DNA of 64,000 nucleotides from Arcobacter sp. (GCA_002869565.1 PKUJ01000010.1:244883-308882), one strand, 5' to 3'; counted from the stretch's first letter, positions 53,858 through 63,583 are shown. Numbers and translations are program-made. The notes: a model not told the origin generated them from the sequence alone.

Positions 53858-55048
53858 TTATAATTGTTTTTGTGCTTCAGTCATAATTGTTTTAGAAAAT
53901 AATAACAATAAAATTCCGCCAAACACAATCAAGGCAGTTAAATACAAAGCATAATCATAATTTCCATACTTTTCAACAAAATATACTGAATAAAGAGGAG
54001 CAATAACTTGTCCTATTCCATATGATGTTGTAACTGCTCCCATTAGAACAACAGGATTACTACCGGCAAGTTTTCCACCTAAGTTCATAAACATTGCAAC
54101 TAATCCTATAAATGTTCCACCATATAAGATACCACTTAGTAAATTCATATATATATTTGAAGTTATTGTTGGAATTAAAATACCAATCATTTGTACAAAT
54201 AGTGTAATTATAATAATATTTACACTTCCATATTTATGAGCTAATCTCATCCAAATAATACATGATGGAATTCCTGCAAGTCCTACTAAAGTCCACGTTA
54301 AGTTACCATAACCTTCTAAACCTTCAAGTGAGTTAATAATATCAGGTAAAAAAGTAGCTTGAACTACAAAACCAACACCTTCAGTAAAATATGCACAAAT
54401 AATTAAAATCACAAAAAAGCTAAATAAAGATTTATCAAATTTATGTTTTACAACTTTTGTTTCAATTTTTTTATCAAAACTTAATATATAAATAGAATAG
54501 AATGATGCAAAAAAAGCAAATGTAACTAATGCTATCCAAGAATCTTGCCAACTTGCTCCACTATTTAAGACTGCTCGTGAAATCAAGTCAGTAATTAAAA
54601 TAGAAAAGCCAATTCCAGAAAAATGAATTCCCATAGCTTTTGTTTTATTCTCAAAATTCAGTTTAGTCATTACAATTGCAGAACCAACTACAAAAACCAT
54701 TGCTGAAGCAAAACCTGCAAGAATTCTAGAAATTAACCAAATTGTTTCATTTGTTGTAAGACCTAAAATAAGTGTCGTAACAATAGCCAAAACTATTCCA
54801 ATTCTAAAAAAAATTACTTTTTGATTAATATCTTTTATAAACATAGAAAATATAGAACCACCTAAATATCCTGCAAAATTAAGTGAGGCTAAAACACCTG
54901 CATAAGTAACTGTCAAAAAATCATCAAGCATAGGAGGTAAAAGTGAAGTAAAAGCAAATCTAGCAACACCCATACCAATTATAATTGCCGTGATTCCTGC
55001 TATTAAAATTGATATATTATTGTTTCTATCTAATAAATTTAGATTCAT
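53858..55048 (-). CDS. MFS transporter, YbfB/YjiJ type
   Basis: A 396-residue permease with 12 hydrophobic helices. The N-terminus 'IAGITAIIIGMGVARFAFTSLLPPMLDDFLTVTYAGVLASLNFAGYLGGS' is typical of the YbfB/YjiJ group of MFS proteins, as is 'TYGIGQVIAPLYSVYF' late in the chain. It is probably an exporter or sugar/drug permease of unknown substrate. It is divergent from the LysR regulator at 55146, with an inverted repeat between them, so LysR control is likely. Confidence 0.87.
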   Translation of the reverse strand: MNLNLLDRNNNISILIAGITAIIIGMGVARFAFTSLLPPMLDDFLTVTYAGVLASLNFAGYLGGSIFSMFIKDINQKVIFFRIGIVLAIVTTLILGLTTNETIWLISRILAGFASAMVFVVGSAIVMTKLNFENKTKAMGIHFSGIGFSILITDLISRAVLNSGASWQDSWIALVTFAFFASFYSIYILSFDKKIETKVVKHKFDKSLFSFFVILIICAYFTEGVGFVVQATFLPDIINSLEGLEGYGNLTWTLVGLAGIPSCIIWMRLAHKYGSVNIIIITLFVQMIGILIPTITSNIYMNLLSGILYGGTFIGLVAMFMNLGGKLAGSNPVVLMGAVTTSYGIGQVIAPLYSVYFVEKYGNYDYALYLTALIVFGGILLLLFSKTIMTEAQKQL

Positions 55049-55083
55049 AAACTCTTCCCTTTACTAAAAATATTTTGTATAAT

Positions 55084-55098
55084 ATCACTACTAGTGAT
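55084..55098. promoter_or_regulatory. LysR-type operator candidate between MFS and LysR genes
   Basis: ATCACTA-C-TAGTGAT: perfect 7-bp arms around one base, in the 97-base divergent region. Contains the T-N11-A core expected for LysR-type regulators (T85 and A97). Confidence 0.6.
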
Positions 55099-55145
55099 GG
55101 AAAGTCAAATATAAAATCATGATAGATGATATAAGGAAAAGTGAT

Positions 55146-55973
55146 ATGGATTCAAATTTACTAAAAGTTTTTGTGGCAGTTGCAAATAATAAAAGCATAT
55201 CTTTAGGAGCACAAGAGCTTGGGTACGCCCAATCTAATGTCACCTCAAGAATCAAACAACTTGAAAAAAATGTTGGATTAAACCTTTTTCATCGTATTCC
55301 AAAAGGTGTAAAACTTACACAAGAAGGCGAAAAACTCTATAAACATGCAATTGAAATTGTTAGAAAAGTTGAAGATGCTATTTTAGATATGCAAAATATA
55401 CAAGAACAAAAAAAATTAATAGTTGGATCAACAGATTGTAATGCAGCCGTGCGTATTTCATCTTTTTTAATAAAACTACATGAAGATTATCCAAACACAC
55501 AACTTGAACTACTAACAGGTACAACAAGAGATGTAACTCAAATGATTTTAGATTATAAAGTTGATATTGCTTTTATAAGTGGGGAACCTAAACACAATGA
55601 ACTTATAGTATTAAAAAAATATGAAGAAGAAATTGCAATTTTAGAACAAAAAGATAATAATACACCAAATGTTATTTTATCATTTAAAGAGGGTTGTGCA
55701 TATGATGAGTTTTTAAAAAACTATTATAAAGAAAAAGGTGAAGAAGTAGAGAAAAGTTTAGCCTTTGGGAGTTTAGAAACAATCTTAGCTTGTGTAAAAT
55801 CTGGTATGGGGAAAACTCTTCTTCCTACAAATCTAGTTGATAAACTAGGATTTACAGATGAATTAAAAATTACTAAACTAGATAAAAAAACTGCATATAT
55901 ACCTACTTGCCTTGTTTGCAGACGTGATTATATTCCAAAAATCAGCGAATACCTAAAGCAACTTAAGCTTTAG
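55146..55973 (+). CDS. LysR-family transcriptional regulator
   Basis: A 275-residue regulator from the ATG at 55146, which has AAGGA eight bases upstream; the open frame from 55119 is less likely. The N-terminal winged helix reads 'LLKVFVAVANNKSISLGAQELGYAQSNVTSRIKQLEKNVGLNLFHRIPKGVKLTQEGEKLYKHA'. The effector domain follows ('VGSTDCNAAVRISSFLIKLHEDYPNTQLELLTGTTRDVTQMILDYKVDIAF'). It most likely controls the divergent MFS-monooxygenase unit through the inverted repeat at 55084-55098. Confidence 0.92.
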   Translation: MDSNLLKVFVAVANNKSISLGAQELGYAQSNVTSRIKQLEKNVGLNLFHRIPKGVKLTQEGEKLYKHAIEIVRKVEDAILDMQNIQEQKKLIVGSTDCNAAVRISSFLIKLHEDYPNTQLELLTGTTRDVTQMILDYKVDIAFISGEPKHNELIVLKKYEEEIAILEQKDNNTPNVILSFKEGCAYDEFLKNYYKEKGEEVEKSLAFGSLETILACVKSGMGKTLLPTNLVDKLGFTDELKITKLDKKTAYIPTCLVCRRDYIPKISEYLKQLKL

Positions 55974-56312
55974 ACTTTAAACAATCCAAATCTTACTAAA
56001 TGCTATCATTTTATTTTCTAAACTTTTATTGATAAATCAACACATTTGACGTTTTTCTTTTATAGTAAATAATTTCACGAATGATTATTCAAAATAGCAT
56101 GAACATAGCAATAACTAAGTAAACTTTAAAAAAAGCCAAAAATGCCTATATTATATACAGTTTTTTAATAAAATCCAAGTTTTTTTTAAGTTTTTGTGTG
56201 CAAAGATAGTTAATATCAATTTAGTACTACTTTTTGTACTACTAAATTGATATTATAGAAAATGACTGTTATATTTAATATATTGGTCAGAGATAAATAA
56301 AAAAGGATATCC
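55974..56312. promoter_or_regulatory. 339-base intergenic region with a long inverted repeat
   Basis: No gene is seen. At 56211-56255 there is a perfect 16-bp inverted repeat (TAATATCAATTTAGTA and complement), a C-C mismatch, then three more pairs around TTTTT. It ends 57 bases before the second symporter gene and has no U-tract, so it is not a simple terminator. The rest is AT-rich with no recognised element. AAAGGA precedes the symporter ATG. Confidence 0.6.
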
Positions 56313-57824
56313 ATGAATATGCATAAAAATATGTTACTTTACATAGGAATGTTATGTATGCCATCATTTTTATTGGCAGAAGAGATAGCTGGTATTGATC
56401 AAAAGATTGATCAATTTTTTAGTAACTATTTAGGTTGGTTTGCAAATGCAATCTTTTATGGGGTTACAATTCAAGATGGAGTTACATTTCCATTGATTGT
56501 CGGTTGGCTCTTTTTGGCAGCTATTGTTTTTACTTTTTATTTTGGTTTTGTACAATTTAGAAGAGTTGGATTATCTCTTGATATAGTTCGCGGAAAATTC
56601 ACAAACCCAAACTCAAAAGAATCAGGTGAAGTTTCACATTTTCAAGCACTTGCTACTGCCTTATCTGGTACTGTAGGTCTTGGTAATATTGCTGGAGTTG
56701 GTGTTGCCTTAGCAATTGGAGGACCAGGTGCTACTTTTTGGATGATTATTTGTGGTTTTTTTGGTATGGCTTCTAAATTCACTGAGTGTACTTTAGGTGT
56801 AAAATATAGAAACGAACACGATGATGGAACAGTATCTGGTGGTCCAATGCACTACTTAACAAAAGCATTCAAAGAAAAGGGAAATGCAAGAATTGGTAAA
56901 TTTTTAGCAGTGGGATTTGCTATTATGACAATATTTGCAACACTTGGTGCTGGAAATATGTTCCAAGGAAATCAAGCAAACGCAATGATTGTACAAACTT
57001 TTGGAGTAGCACCTGGTTATGGATGGTTAACCGGTATTATTTTAGCGATATTTGTGGCTTCTGTTATCATAGGTGGTATGCCAGCTATTGCAACTGTAAC
57101 ATCTAAACTTGTCCCTATCATGGCTATTTTATATGTGGGTATGGCTTTAATTGTTCTAGGTACACATTTTAATCAAATTGGAAGTGCTTTTGAACAAATT
57201 TTTGTTGGAGCATTTACAGGAGCTGGTGTTGCAGGTGGTTTTATTGGAGCTTTAATACAAGGTTTAAAAAGAGCAACATTCTCAAATGAAGCTGGTGTAG
57301 GTTCAGCTGCAATTGCTCACTCTGCTGTAAAAACTAAAGAACCAATAACAGAAGGTTTAGTATCTTTACTAGAGCCATTTATCGATACAGTTGTAATTTG
57401 TACAATGACAGCATTAGTTATTACTATTTCTGGTATGAATACAGGAGAACTAAGTGGTGTAAAATTAACAGCTGCTGCTTTTACAGAAACTTCATATATC
57501 TTTGAATATCTTTTAGCAATTGCGGTTGTTATGTTTGCATTCTCTACAATGATATCTTGGTCATATTATGGCTTAAAAGCTTGGACTTATCTTTTTGGGA
57601 AAAGCCAAACAACAGAACTTGTTTATAAAGCTCTTTTTTGTATATTTGTAGTTATTGGTGCAAGTATTAGTTTTGGTGCTGTGATAGACTTCTCAGATGC
57701 TGCTTTATTTGCAATGTCAATATTTAATATTATTGGATTATACTACTTAATGCCAATTGTAAAAGCCGAATTAAAATCTTTTATTGCAAGAGTTGATTCT
57801 GGTGAAATTAAAAAATATAAATAA
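56313..57824 (+). CDS. Alanine/glycine:cation symporter (AGCS family), copy 2
   Basis: A 503-residue transporter with a hydrophobic N-terminal segment (1-22) and about ten helices. AGCS marks are 'LATALSGTVGLGNIAGVGVALAIGGPGATFWMI' and 'LKRATFSNEAGVGSAAIAHSAVKT'. It differs from the copy at 51675-53129 in its longer first loop and periplasmic N-terminus. Sodium-coupled uptake of alanine, glycine or a related amino acid is expected. Its upstream region has a long palindrome that may control expression; a terminator follows. Confidence 0.93.
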   Translation: MNMHKNMLLYIGMLCMPSFLLAEEIAGIDQKIDQFFSNYLGWFANAIFYGVTIQDGVTFPLIVGWLFLAAIVFTFYFGFVQFRRVGLSLDIVRGKFTNPNSKESGEVSHFQALATALSGTVGLGNIAGVGVALAIGGPGATFWMIICGFFGMASKFTECTLGVKYRNEHDDGTVSGGPMHYLTKAFKEKGNARIGKFLAVGFAIMTIFATLGAGNMFQGNQANAMIVQTFGVAPGYGWLTGIILAIFVASVIIGGMPAIATVTSKLVPIMAILYVGMALIVLGTHFNQIGSAFEQIFVGAFTGAGVAGGFIGALIQGLKRATFSNEAGVGSAAIAHSAVKTKEPITEGLVSLLEPFIDTVVICTMTALVITISGMNTGELSGVKLTAAAFTETSYIFEYLLAIAVVMFAFSTMISWSYYGLKAWTYLFGKSQTTELVYKALFCIFVVIGASISFGAVIDFSDAALFAMSIFNIIGLYYLMPIVKAELKSFIARVDSGEIKKYK

Positions 57825-57835
57825 TATTTTTAGAT

Positions 57836-57874
57836 ATATCTTCAGTCTAAACAACTGAAGATATCTTTTATTTT
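57836..57874 (+). terminator. Terminator of the second AGCS symporter
   Basis: 11-bp arms ATATCTTCAGT / ACTGAAGATAT with a seven-base loop, followed by CTTTTATTTT. It overlaps the end of the convergent LhgO gene. Confidence 0.8.
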
Positions 57875-59061
57875 GATTTTAATATATGCTCTTCAACTAC
57901 CCAATTTGCAAATGGAATTGCAGAGGTAAAAGCTGGACTTACTGCGTTTAATACATGCACAGAATTTTTATCTGATTCTACAACAAAATCTTGAACTAGC
58001 TCCAAAGTTTTTTTATTTAGAAGTTGAGCTCTAATACCTGGCGTACTCCAAGAATCAAAGCCTTTATCATCCATATTTTGAGTTAAAGATTTTGCTAAAC
58101 CTTTAAGATAAGAAAATGAGTATTTCTTAACTTCTGAAAAGGCTAATTCTCTAAATCCAAAAGCATTTGTTAAAAATAGTTTTGCTTCATAATATATGAT
58201 TTGAAAGAACTCTTTTATAGAGAAATTATCAAACCCTTTATAATTTTCTCTCCAAAAAGCAGGAATTGCAGTTGGTCCTATTTTACTCTCATTATCAACT
58301 GTTAAAGTAAAATGAACACCCAAAAATGGATTTGCAAGATTTGGAACAGGATAAATATTTGTTTCTAGTTGTGAGATATTCTTTTTGTCTTTTAAATAAA
58401 TTCCTTTAAAAGGAATAATCACATAATCTTTTGAAAATCCAAAATCATTTGCAATTTTATCTGCATATAATCCAGCACAATTTATCACTTTTTTTGCTTC
58501 AAACTTACCATAAGAAGTAAAAACTGCATTGGCATCTGATGATTCATATTTACAGTCTAAAATAAGCTCTACACCCATCTCTTGTATAACTTTTGCAAAC
58601 TCTTGTGTAACTTCTTTTGGATTAACTGTAGCAGTGCTAGGACAAAGAAGTGCTTTTTTATGAGTTTTTACATTTGGGTAGAGTTCTAAAAGTTTTGCTT
58701 CATTAAGCCAATGAAGCTCAACCCCATTTGTATCACCTCTTTTTTTTAGCTCTTCTAAACCTTCTAGTTCTTTTTCATTTTGTGCCACAACTACTTTTTT
58801 ACAAGCATTTACTTTTAGATTTCTTTCTTTACAAAACTCTTTTAATGCAATATTCCCCTCTTTTGTGAACTTTGCTTTTAATGAGTTTGCAGTGTAATAA
58901 AATCCCGCATGCAAAACACCAGAATTTCTTCCACTACTGTGCATTGCAACTTCTTTCTCTTTTTCCATAACTAGTATTTTAGAGTCTGGAAATTTCTCTT
59001 TTAAATTTTTGGCAATATTTAGTCCAATAATTCCAGCTCCAATTATCAAATAATCATACAT
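57868..59061 (-). CDS. lhgO: L-2-hydroxyglutarate oxidase/dehydrogenase-like FAD enzyme
   Basis: A 397-residue DAO-superfamily flavoenzyme. The FAD site 'YDYLIIGAGIIGLNIAKNLKEKFPDSKILVMEKE' is at the N-terminus, and 'HSSGRNSGVLHAGFYYTANSLKAKF' (about 41-65) is typical of LhgO. Further typical blocks are 'CPSTATVNPKEVTQEFAKV' and 'GLYADKIANDFG'. It oxidises L-2-hydroxyglutarate, or a similar 2-hydroxy acid, to the 2-oxo acid with electrons to the membrane quinone pool. It is last in a TAXI-TRAP-LUD-LhgO operon, so the transporter probably brings in its substrate (inference). Confidence 0.87.
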   Translation of the reverse strand: MYDYLIIGAGIIGLNIAKNLKEKFPDSKILVMEKEKEVAMHSSGRNSGVLHAGFYYTANSLKAKFTKEGNIALKEFCKERNLKVNACKKVVVAQNEKELEGLEELKKRGDTNGVELHWLNEAKLLELYPNVKTHKKALLCPSTATVNPKEVTQEFAKVIQEMGVELILDCKYESSDANAVFTSYGKFEAKKVINCAGLYADKIANDFGFSKDYVIIPFKGIYLKDKKNISQLETNIYPVPNLANPFLGVHFTLTVDNESKIGPTAIPAFWRENYKGFDNFSIKEFFQIIYYEAKLFLTNAFGFRELAFSEVKKYSFSYLKGLAKSLTQNMDDKGFDSWSTPGIRAQLLNKKTLELVQDFVVESDKNSVHVLNAVSPAFTSAIPFANWVVEEHILKSK

Positions 59062-59067
59062 TATATT

Positions 59068-59664
59068 TTAATATCCTAGCTCTTCATTTATTAGAATAAT
59101 AGTAATTCTATCTTTTTCATCAGCTTTTACCCAAGTAAATTTATTAGCAATTGTATTGATATTTTGTTTTGGTTCTTTACCCATATCTATTGATTTTTGA
59201 TTCATTCTATAAATATTTTTAATTGCAGCCACTTCCATAACTCTTTTAAATCCATCTTCTACATTATCAACAATTTTATTTACTCCAACAATTGCTAATA
59301 CTTTTTTAGGTCCAAAACAAAAAGCAGCCACTCTATTTCCACTTCCATCGGCATTTACGATCTTCCCATCTCTTGTTAAGGCATTTATTCCAGTAACAAA
59401 AATATCAGATACTAAACCTTGTCTTCTTCTCTCTTTATTTTCATCCATTGTTATACCAACTTCATATTGATTGTGTAAAACTATATCTTTTTTATTTACT
59501 AAAAATTGAAGTAAACCTATTTGGTCAACTGTTACAGAACCACCTAGTCCTACACTCATTCCTTCTTTTATAAAAGTTTTTGCTAAAGTAAATGCTTCTT
59601 CTTTTGTTTCTATAAAATATGGATCATATCCACAAGATTTTAATGTTTCAATTAACTTCTGCAT
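59068..59664 (-). CDS. LUD-domain protein (LutC/DUF162 family)
   Basis: A 198-residue protein of the LUD (lactate utilisation) group: 'YDPYFIETKEEAFTLAKTFIKEGMSVGLGGSVTVDQIGLLQFL', 'DIFVTGINALTRDGKIVNADGSGNRVAAFCFGPKKVLAIVGVNKIVDN' are typical. LutC acts with iron-sulfur proteins in L-lactate oxidation, but many LUD proteins have other or unknown roles. Here it sits between the TRAP permease (17-base overlap) and the LhgO gene (six-base gap), linking it to 2-hydroxy acid use. No LutA/LutB is nearby. Confidence 0.87.
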   Translation of the reverse strand: MQKLIETLKSCGYDPYFIETKEEAFTLAKTFIKEGMSVGLGGSVTVDQIGLLQFLVNKKDIVLHNQYEVGITMDENKERRRQGLVSDIFVTGINALTRDGKIVNADGSGNRVAAFCFGPKKVLAIVGVNKIVDNVEDGFKRVMEVAAIKNIYRMNQKSIDMGKEPKQNINTIANKFTWVKADEKDRITIILINEELGY

Positions 59665-61597
59665 ATTTTTTCCCTTCTCTAAACATCATTTTATGTAACA
59701 GCATAGATACAACAAATATCGCCATTCCTAGGATATGTGTATTATTAACTATACCAAAATAACTCTCTACATCAAATACACTATCAGGAGTTAAAAGTAA
59801 AAATACACTTACGGCAAATACAAATCTTTCTAAAATCGACATTTTTTTATCCCAGTAACCTTCCATAACAATTGCAAAAGCTGCAATACCAAATAATGCA
59901 AAAATAAAAATTTCAAATCTTTCCATCCATGTTCCAGTTACAAGCGGAGTAAACGCAAATAATATAGGGATGATATACATTCCTTTTCCAATTTTCCAAG
60001 AAACAAGTCCTGTTTTCATAGGTGGTGTTTTAGCAATCGCGGCAGCTGCAAAGGCAGCAAGACAAACAGGAGGAGTCAAGTTTGAATCTTGTGATAACCA
60101 AAAGATAATCAAATGCGCTGATAATAAGTACATTGTAACTTCAGGAATCTCAATTCCAGCATTTACAAGTGCAGCCATCTCTGGACTTAACATAAGACCT
60201 ACAAGTGCTGGTGCTGAAAGAACAGATAAAACCACATACGAAGCAGTAACAGGTAATCCCATTCCAAGAACTAGTGAAGCAATAGCTATTAAGACAATTG
60301 CAATTAAAAGTGAATTTCCTGACCATTCCATAATAAGTTGAGAGAAAGTAATTCCCACCCCAGAAATATTAATAATACAAACAATAACACCAACAGCAAT
60401 AAGTAAGACACCAGTTACAATCATATTTTGACTTCCTAAGGCTAAAGCTTCTAAAATCTCTTTTATTCCCATTCTTTTGTTTTTTGTTAAATATGATGAA
60501 GCAATAATTGCAACAATTGCAATACCTGCTGCGTATGTTGGAGTAAATCCATAAACTAAGAGTCCAACGAGGGTTGATAAAGGAATAATAAAATGAAAAC
60601 CTTCTCTTAAAAGTGGAAGAATCTTTATCTCACTGTCATTTCCTTTAATATTATTCTCTTTTGCATGAATATGAATATAAAAAGATATAGAAGCAAAATA
60701 TAAAATTGCAGGTAAAACAGAAACTGCAATAATAGTTACAAAAGGAATATGAGTCATTTGAGCCATAATAAATGCCCCTGCTCCCATTATTGGAGGCATA
60801 ATTTGTCCCCCAGTACTTGCTGCTGCTTCAACAGCCGCTGCGAAAGTTCCTTTGAAACCTGCTTTTTTCATCATAGGAATTGTTATTGAACCAGTTGATA
60901 CTGTATTTGCTACAGCAGACCCTGAAATAGTTCCCATAAGTGCTGAAGAGAAAACTGCAACATGACCAGTACCACCAGTAAATTTCCCAGCTATTGCATC
61001 TGATAAATCAACTATAAAATCTCCTGCTCCAGATTTTAATAAAAAAGCAGCAAATAAAATAAACATAAATACATAAGTTGATGAAATAGTAGCAATTGGT
61101 CCAAATAAACCTTCACTTGTATAGAACATTCTATAAAGAAATCTTTCATAACTCATCCCAGCAAAAGCGAAAATACCATCTATTTGTTGCCCTAAAAATA
61201 GTAAATATGCTATACAAAGAATTATAATCCCGGGAATAATATATCCAGTTGATTTTTTTACCATGATAGTTGCAAGAACAATAGTAAGACCAGCAACAAG
61301 TAAATCACTCATTCTCATTTGAGAATTTGCAACTGCATATAAACTTTCTTCAAAAAGTACCATATAAATAAATGTACTTAAAGATAATGCTGCAAATATT
61401 AGATTTAAAATACTAACTTTATTTTCACCTTTTACTCCTTCATATGTCAAAAACCCTAAAGATGCCAAAAGTGCAAAGTGAGCTGAGTTAAACCATAAAT
61501 CACTTATACCTCCCCAAATATTTACCCCAAAATGAAAAAGTGAGATAAAAATTGCATAGACGAAAGTAATCTCTTTAAAATATTTTATTGTTATCAT
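59648..61597 (-). CDS. TRAP transporter permease, fused subunits (TAXI type), copy 2
   Basis: A 649-residue protein with about 16-18 hydrophobic helices. Family marks are 'TISGSAVANTVSTGSITIPMMKKAGFKGTFAAAVEAAASTGGQIMPPIMGAGAFIMAQMTHIPF' and 'MGLPVTASYVVLSVLSAPALVGL'. It is a homologue of the permease at 18981-20786 but longer at both ends. It lies 137 bases after its TAXI binding-protein gene, with two hairpins between, and overlaps the LUD gene. Substrate is probably a 2-hydroxy- or dicarboxylic acid (from the neighbours). Confidence 0.92.
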   Translation of the reverse strand: MITIKYFKEITFVYAIFISLFHFGVNIWGGISDLWFNSAHFALLASLGFLTYEGVKGENKVSILNLIFAALSLSTFIYMVLFEESLYAVANSQMRMSDLLVAGLTIVLATIMVKKSTGYIIPGIIILCIAYLLFLGQQIDGIFAFAGMSYERFLYRMFYTSEGLFGPIATISSTYVFMFILFAAFLLKSGAGDFIVDLSDAIAGKFTGGTGHVAVFSSALMGTISGSAVANTVSTGSITIPMMKKAGFKGTFAAAVEAAASTGGQIMPPIMGAGAFIMAQMTHIPFVTIIAVSVLPAILYFASISFYIHIHAKENNIKGNDSEIKILPLLREGFHFIIPLSTLVGLLVYGFTPTYAAGIAIVAIIASSYLTKNKRMGIKEILEALALGSQNMIVTGVLLIAVGVIVCIINISGVGITFSQLIMEWSGNSLLIAIVLIAIASLVLGMGLPVTASYVVLSVLSAPALVGLMLSPEMAALVNAGIEIPEVTMYLLSAHLIIFWLSQDSNLTPPVCLAAFAAAAIAKTPPMKTGLVSWKIGKGMYIIPILFAFTPLVTGTWMERFEIFIFALFGIAAFAIVMEGYWDKKMSILERFVFAVSVFLLLTPDSVFDVESYFGIVNNTHILGMAIFVVSMLLHKMMFREGKKYAEVN

Positions 61598-61637
61598 TAT
61601 CTTATCCTCAAAATTTATAATTAATTTGCATTTTAAT

Positions 61638-61714
61638 TTATAACCTACATAAATAATAGGTAATCACTTATGTAGTTTATAAGTTGTAGTGTTTTTAAGA
61701 AGAGTTAAAACACT
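61638..61714 (-). promoter_or_regulatory. Two hairpins between TAXI binding protein and permease genes
   Basis: Leftward, after the binding-protein stop: AGTGTTTT / AAAACACT with an 11-base loop (61688-61714), then a 15-bp stem with one mismatch (61638-61652 with 61668-61682). Such hairpins often protect or end the transcript of the highly expressed binding protein while letting some reach the permease. Confidence 0.55.
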
Positions 61715-61734
61715 CTCCTTAAAAATTTATATTT

Positions 61735-62751
61735 TTATTTAGCTATTAAAGAAGCAGGAATATTGATACCTTTTTCCTTATAGAATCTTGCAGCACCTGG
61801 ATGTAGAGGCATTGGAAGTCCAGCAATTGCTTTTTCTAATGACATAGCTTTTGTAGCTTTATGAACAGTATTTAAAAATGGTAAATTTTCATAAATTGTT
61901 TTAGTCAATAAATAAACAGTCTCTTCTGGTGTATCTTTTGTAACAACTAATAAGTTTGGTTGTGCAATTGTATTTATATCTTTAACTTGACCTGGATATG
62001 TTCCTGCTTTAATATTAAATGGAGTCCAAACAGGATAATTATCGTTAATAGCTTTTAAATCAGCTTCATTAAAATCAAGTACTTTGATATCATCATTACC
62101 TATTGAAGCAAATGCATTTGTAACAGCTGAAGTTGGAGGACCAGATGGAGTTGTCATACCTTGTACTTTACCATCTTGTAATGCAGTTGAACTTGGAGTA
62201 TAACCTAAATATTGTAAATCCATTTTATTATAATCTATACCAAGAGAACTTAAAATAGTCTCAGATGAAACTCTAGAACCTGAACTTCTTCCACCAATAG
62301 AGAATCTTTCACCGTATAGATTTTTTATATCTTTGATATTACCAGTTTTTGCATACTTACTTTTTATTGTAAACTGCTCAACATTTTGCCATAACATAGA
62401 GATAGATCTTAGGTTTTTCTTTGGACTACCTTCATATTTTGATTTACCTTGCCAAGCCATAGAACCAAATAGACCTTGCAAAATTGCAAAGTTTACTTCA
62501 CCTTTTTCCAACATATCAATATTTTCACTCGAACCAGCAGATGTAATAGCAGAGAAAGTAAGTTTATCTTTTTTTGCCAATTTTAAAGAAGCGATTGTTG
62601 CAATTCCAACTCCAACAGGATAATAAGTTCCACCTGTACTTGCTGTTGCAATTACATATTTTTGTTCATCTTTCTTTGCACTTGCACCAGTCACTAATGA
62701 TGCAGCTAATACAGAACTAATAGCTAGTTTTTTCAATAATTCTAATTTCAT
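61735..62751 (-). CDS. TAXI-family TRAP solute-binding protein, copy 2
   Basis: A 338-residue secreted binding protein. The signal peptide ('AISSVLAASLVTGASAKKDE') is followed by 'YVIATASTGGTYYPVGVGIATIASLKL', the usual TAXI entrance, and 'PGAARFYKEKGI' near the end. First gene of the operon; ligand by context a 2-hydroxy acid or dicarboxylate. It is clearly diverged from the other TAXI protein in this window (no 'STGG' there, but 'SKSSSSYY'). The response regulator gene lies 116 bases upstream. Confidence 0.92.
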   Translation of the reverse strand: MKLELLKKLAISSVLAASLVTGASAKKDEQKYVIATASTGGTYYPVGVGIATIASLKLAKKDKLTFSAITSAGSSENIDMLEKGEVNFAILQGLFGSMAWQGKSKYEGSPKKNLRSISMLWQNVEQFTIKSKYAKTGNIKDIKNLYGERFSIGGRSSGSRVSSETILSSLGIDYNKMDLQYLGYTPSSTALQDGKVQGMTTPSGPPTSAVTNAFASIGNDDIKVLDFNEADLKAINDNYPVWTPFNIKAGTYPGQVKDINTIAQPNLLVVTKDTPEETVYLLTKTIYENLPFLNTVHKATKAMSLEKAIAGLPMPLHPGAARFYKEKGINIPASLIAK

Positions 62752-62867
62752 TGTAATCCCCTTTTTTTTATATATTGAAAGTATAACATAGAAAAGAGTA
62801 AAATTGTTTCATAATTGTTTCAAATTTATAAATTTATTTAAGAATTACGTTTTTAAGGGAATTCTAT

Positions 62868-63575
62868 CTATTCAATTATATAACCAAGTCCTTTTTTTGA
62901 AACAATAAAGTCATTTTTAGAGATTTTATCTTTTACTCTTTTGATGACTGTTCTTAGTGTTGCATCAGAAGTATTAATATCATTCCAGACTTCTTTTTTA
63001 AGGCTTTCATTACTATTTATTTCACCTTTTTTTGAAACCATTGCTCCTAGAAGTAAGGTCTCTTTTTTTGAGAGATTTACAATCTCTTTACCATCATATA
63101 AAAGATTTTTCTTTTTATCAAAAATATATGTACTATTTATTTTTATAGGTTTTTCATCAGTTTCAATTTTAGTAGGAGTACTTTCAAGAATTGATTTTTT
63201 TACTTTTTTTAGTATTTGCATAATATTTTCTACAACTAAAGGTTTTACAAAATAACTTATCACATTTAAATTTATAGACCTAAAAAGATACTCTTCATCT
63301 TTGAAAGCAGATACGATAATAAACTTTTGTTCTTCATGATGTGAAGCAATCTCTTCAAGCATTGTTAAACCATCTTTATTTGGCATTTGAATATCTGTTA
63401 CAATTACATCAAAATATTTATCTTGCTTTGAATTTTCTAAAAACTTATTAAAACCTTCTTGACCGTCACTTGCAACTTCTACTTCATCAAAAATTGTATC
63501 AAGATAAAATCCAAGTATTTCTCTTGCATCCTCTTCATCTTCTACTAATAAAACTCTTGTAATTCTATCACTCAT
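62868..63575 (-). CDS. Response regulator with winged-helix output
   Basis: A 235-residue regulator: receiver domain with 'VLLVEDEEDAREIL', Asp in 'VIVTDIQMPNKDG', 'YFVKPLVV'; a linker; and a winged-helix domain ('LSKKETLLLGAMVSKKGEINSNESLKKEVW', 'LRTVIKRVKDKISKNDFIVSKKGLGYII'). It is eight bases after the histidine kinase gene (63584) and next to the TAXI-TRAP-LUD-LhgO operon on the same strand, which it probably controls (inference). It resembles the regulator at 49715-50392 in order of domains. Confidence 0.92.
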   Translation of the reverse strand: MSDRITRVLLVEDEEDAREILGFYLDTIFDEVEVASDGQEGFNKFLENSKQDKYFDVIVTDIQMPNKDGLTMLEEIASHHEEQKFIIVSAFKDEEYLFRSINLNVISYFVKPLVVENIMQILKKVKKSILESTPTKIETDEKPIKINSTYIFDKKKNLLYDGKEIVNLSKKETLLLGAMVSKKGEINSNESLKKEVWNDINTSDATLRTVIKRVKDKISKNDFIVSKKGLGYIIE

Positions 63576-63583
63576 TTTTACTC

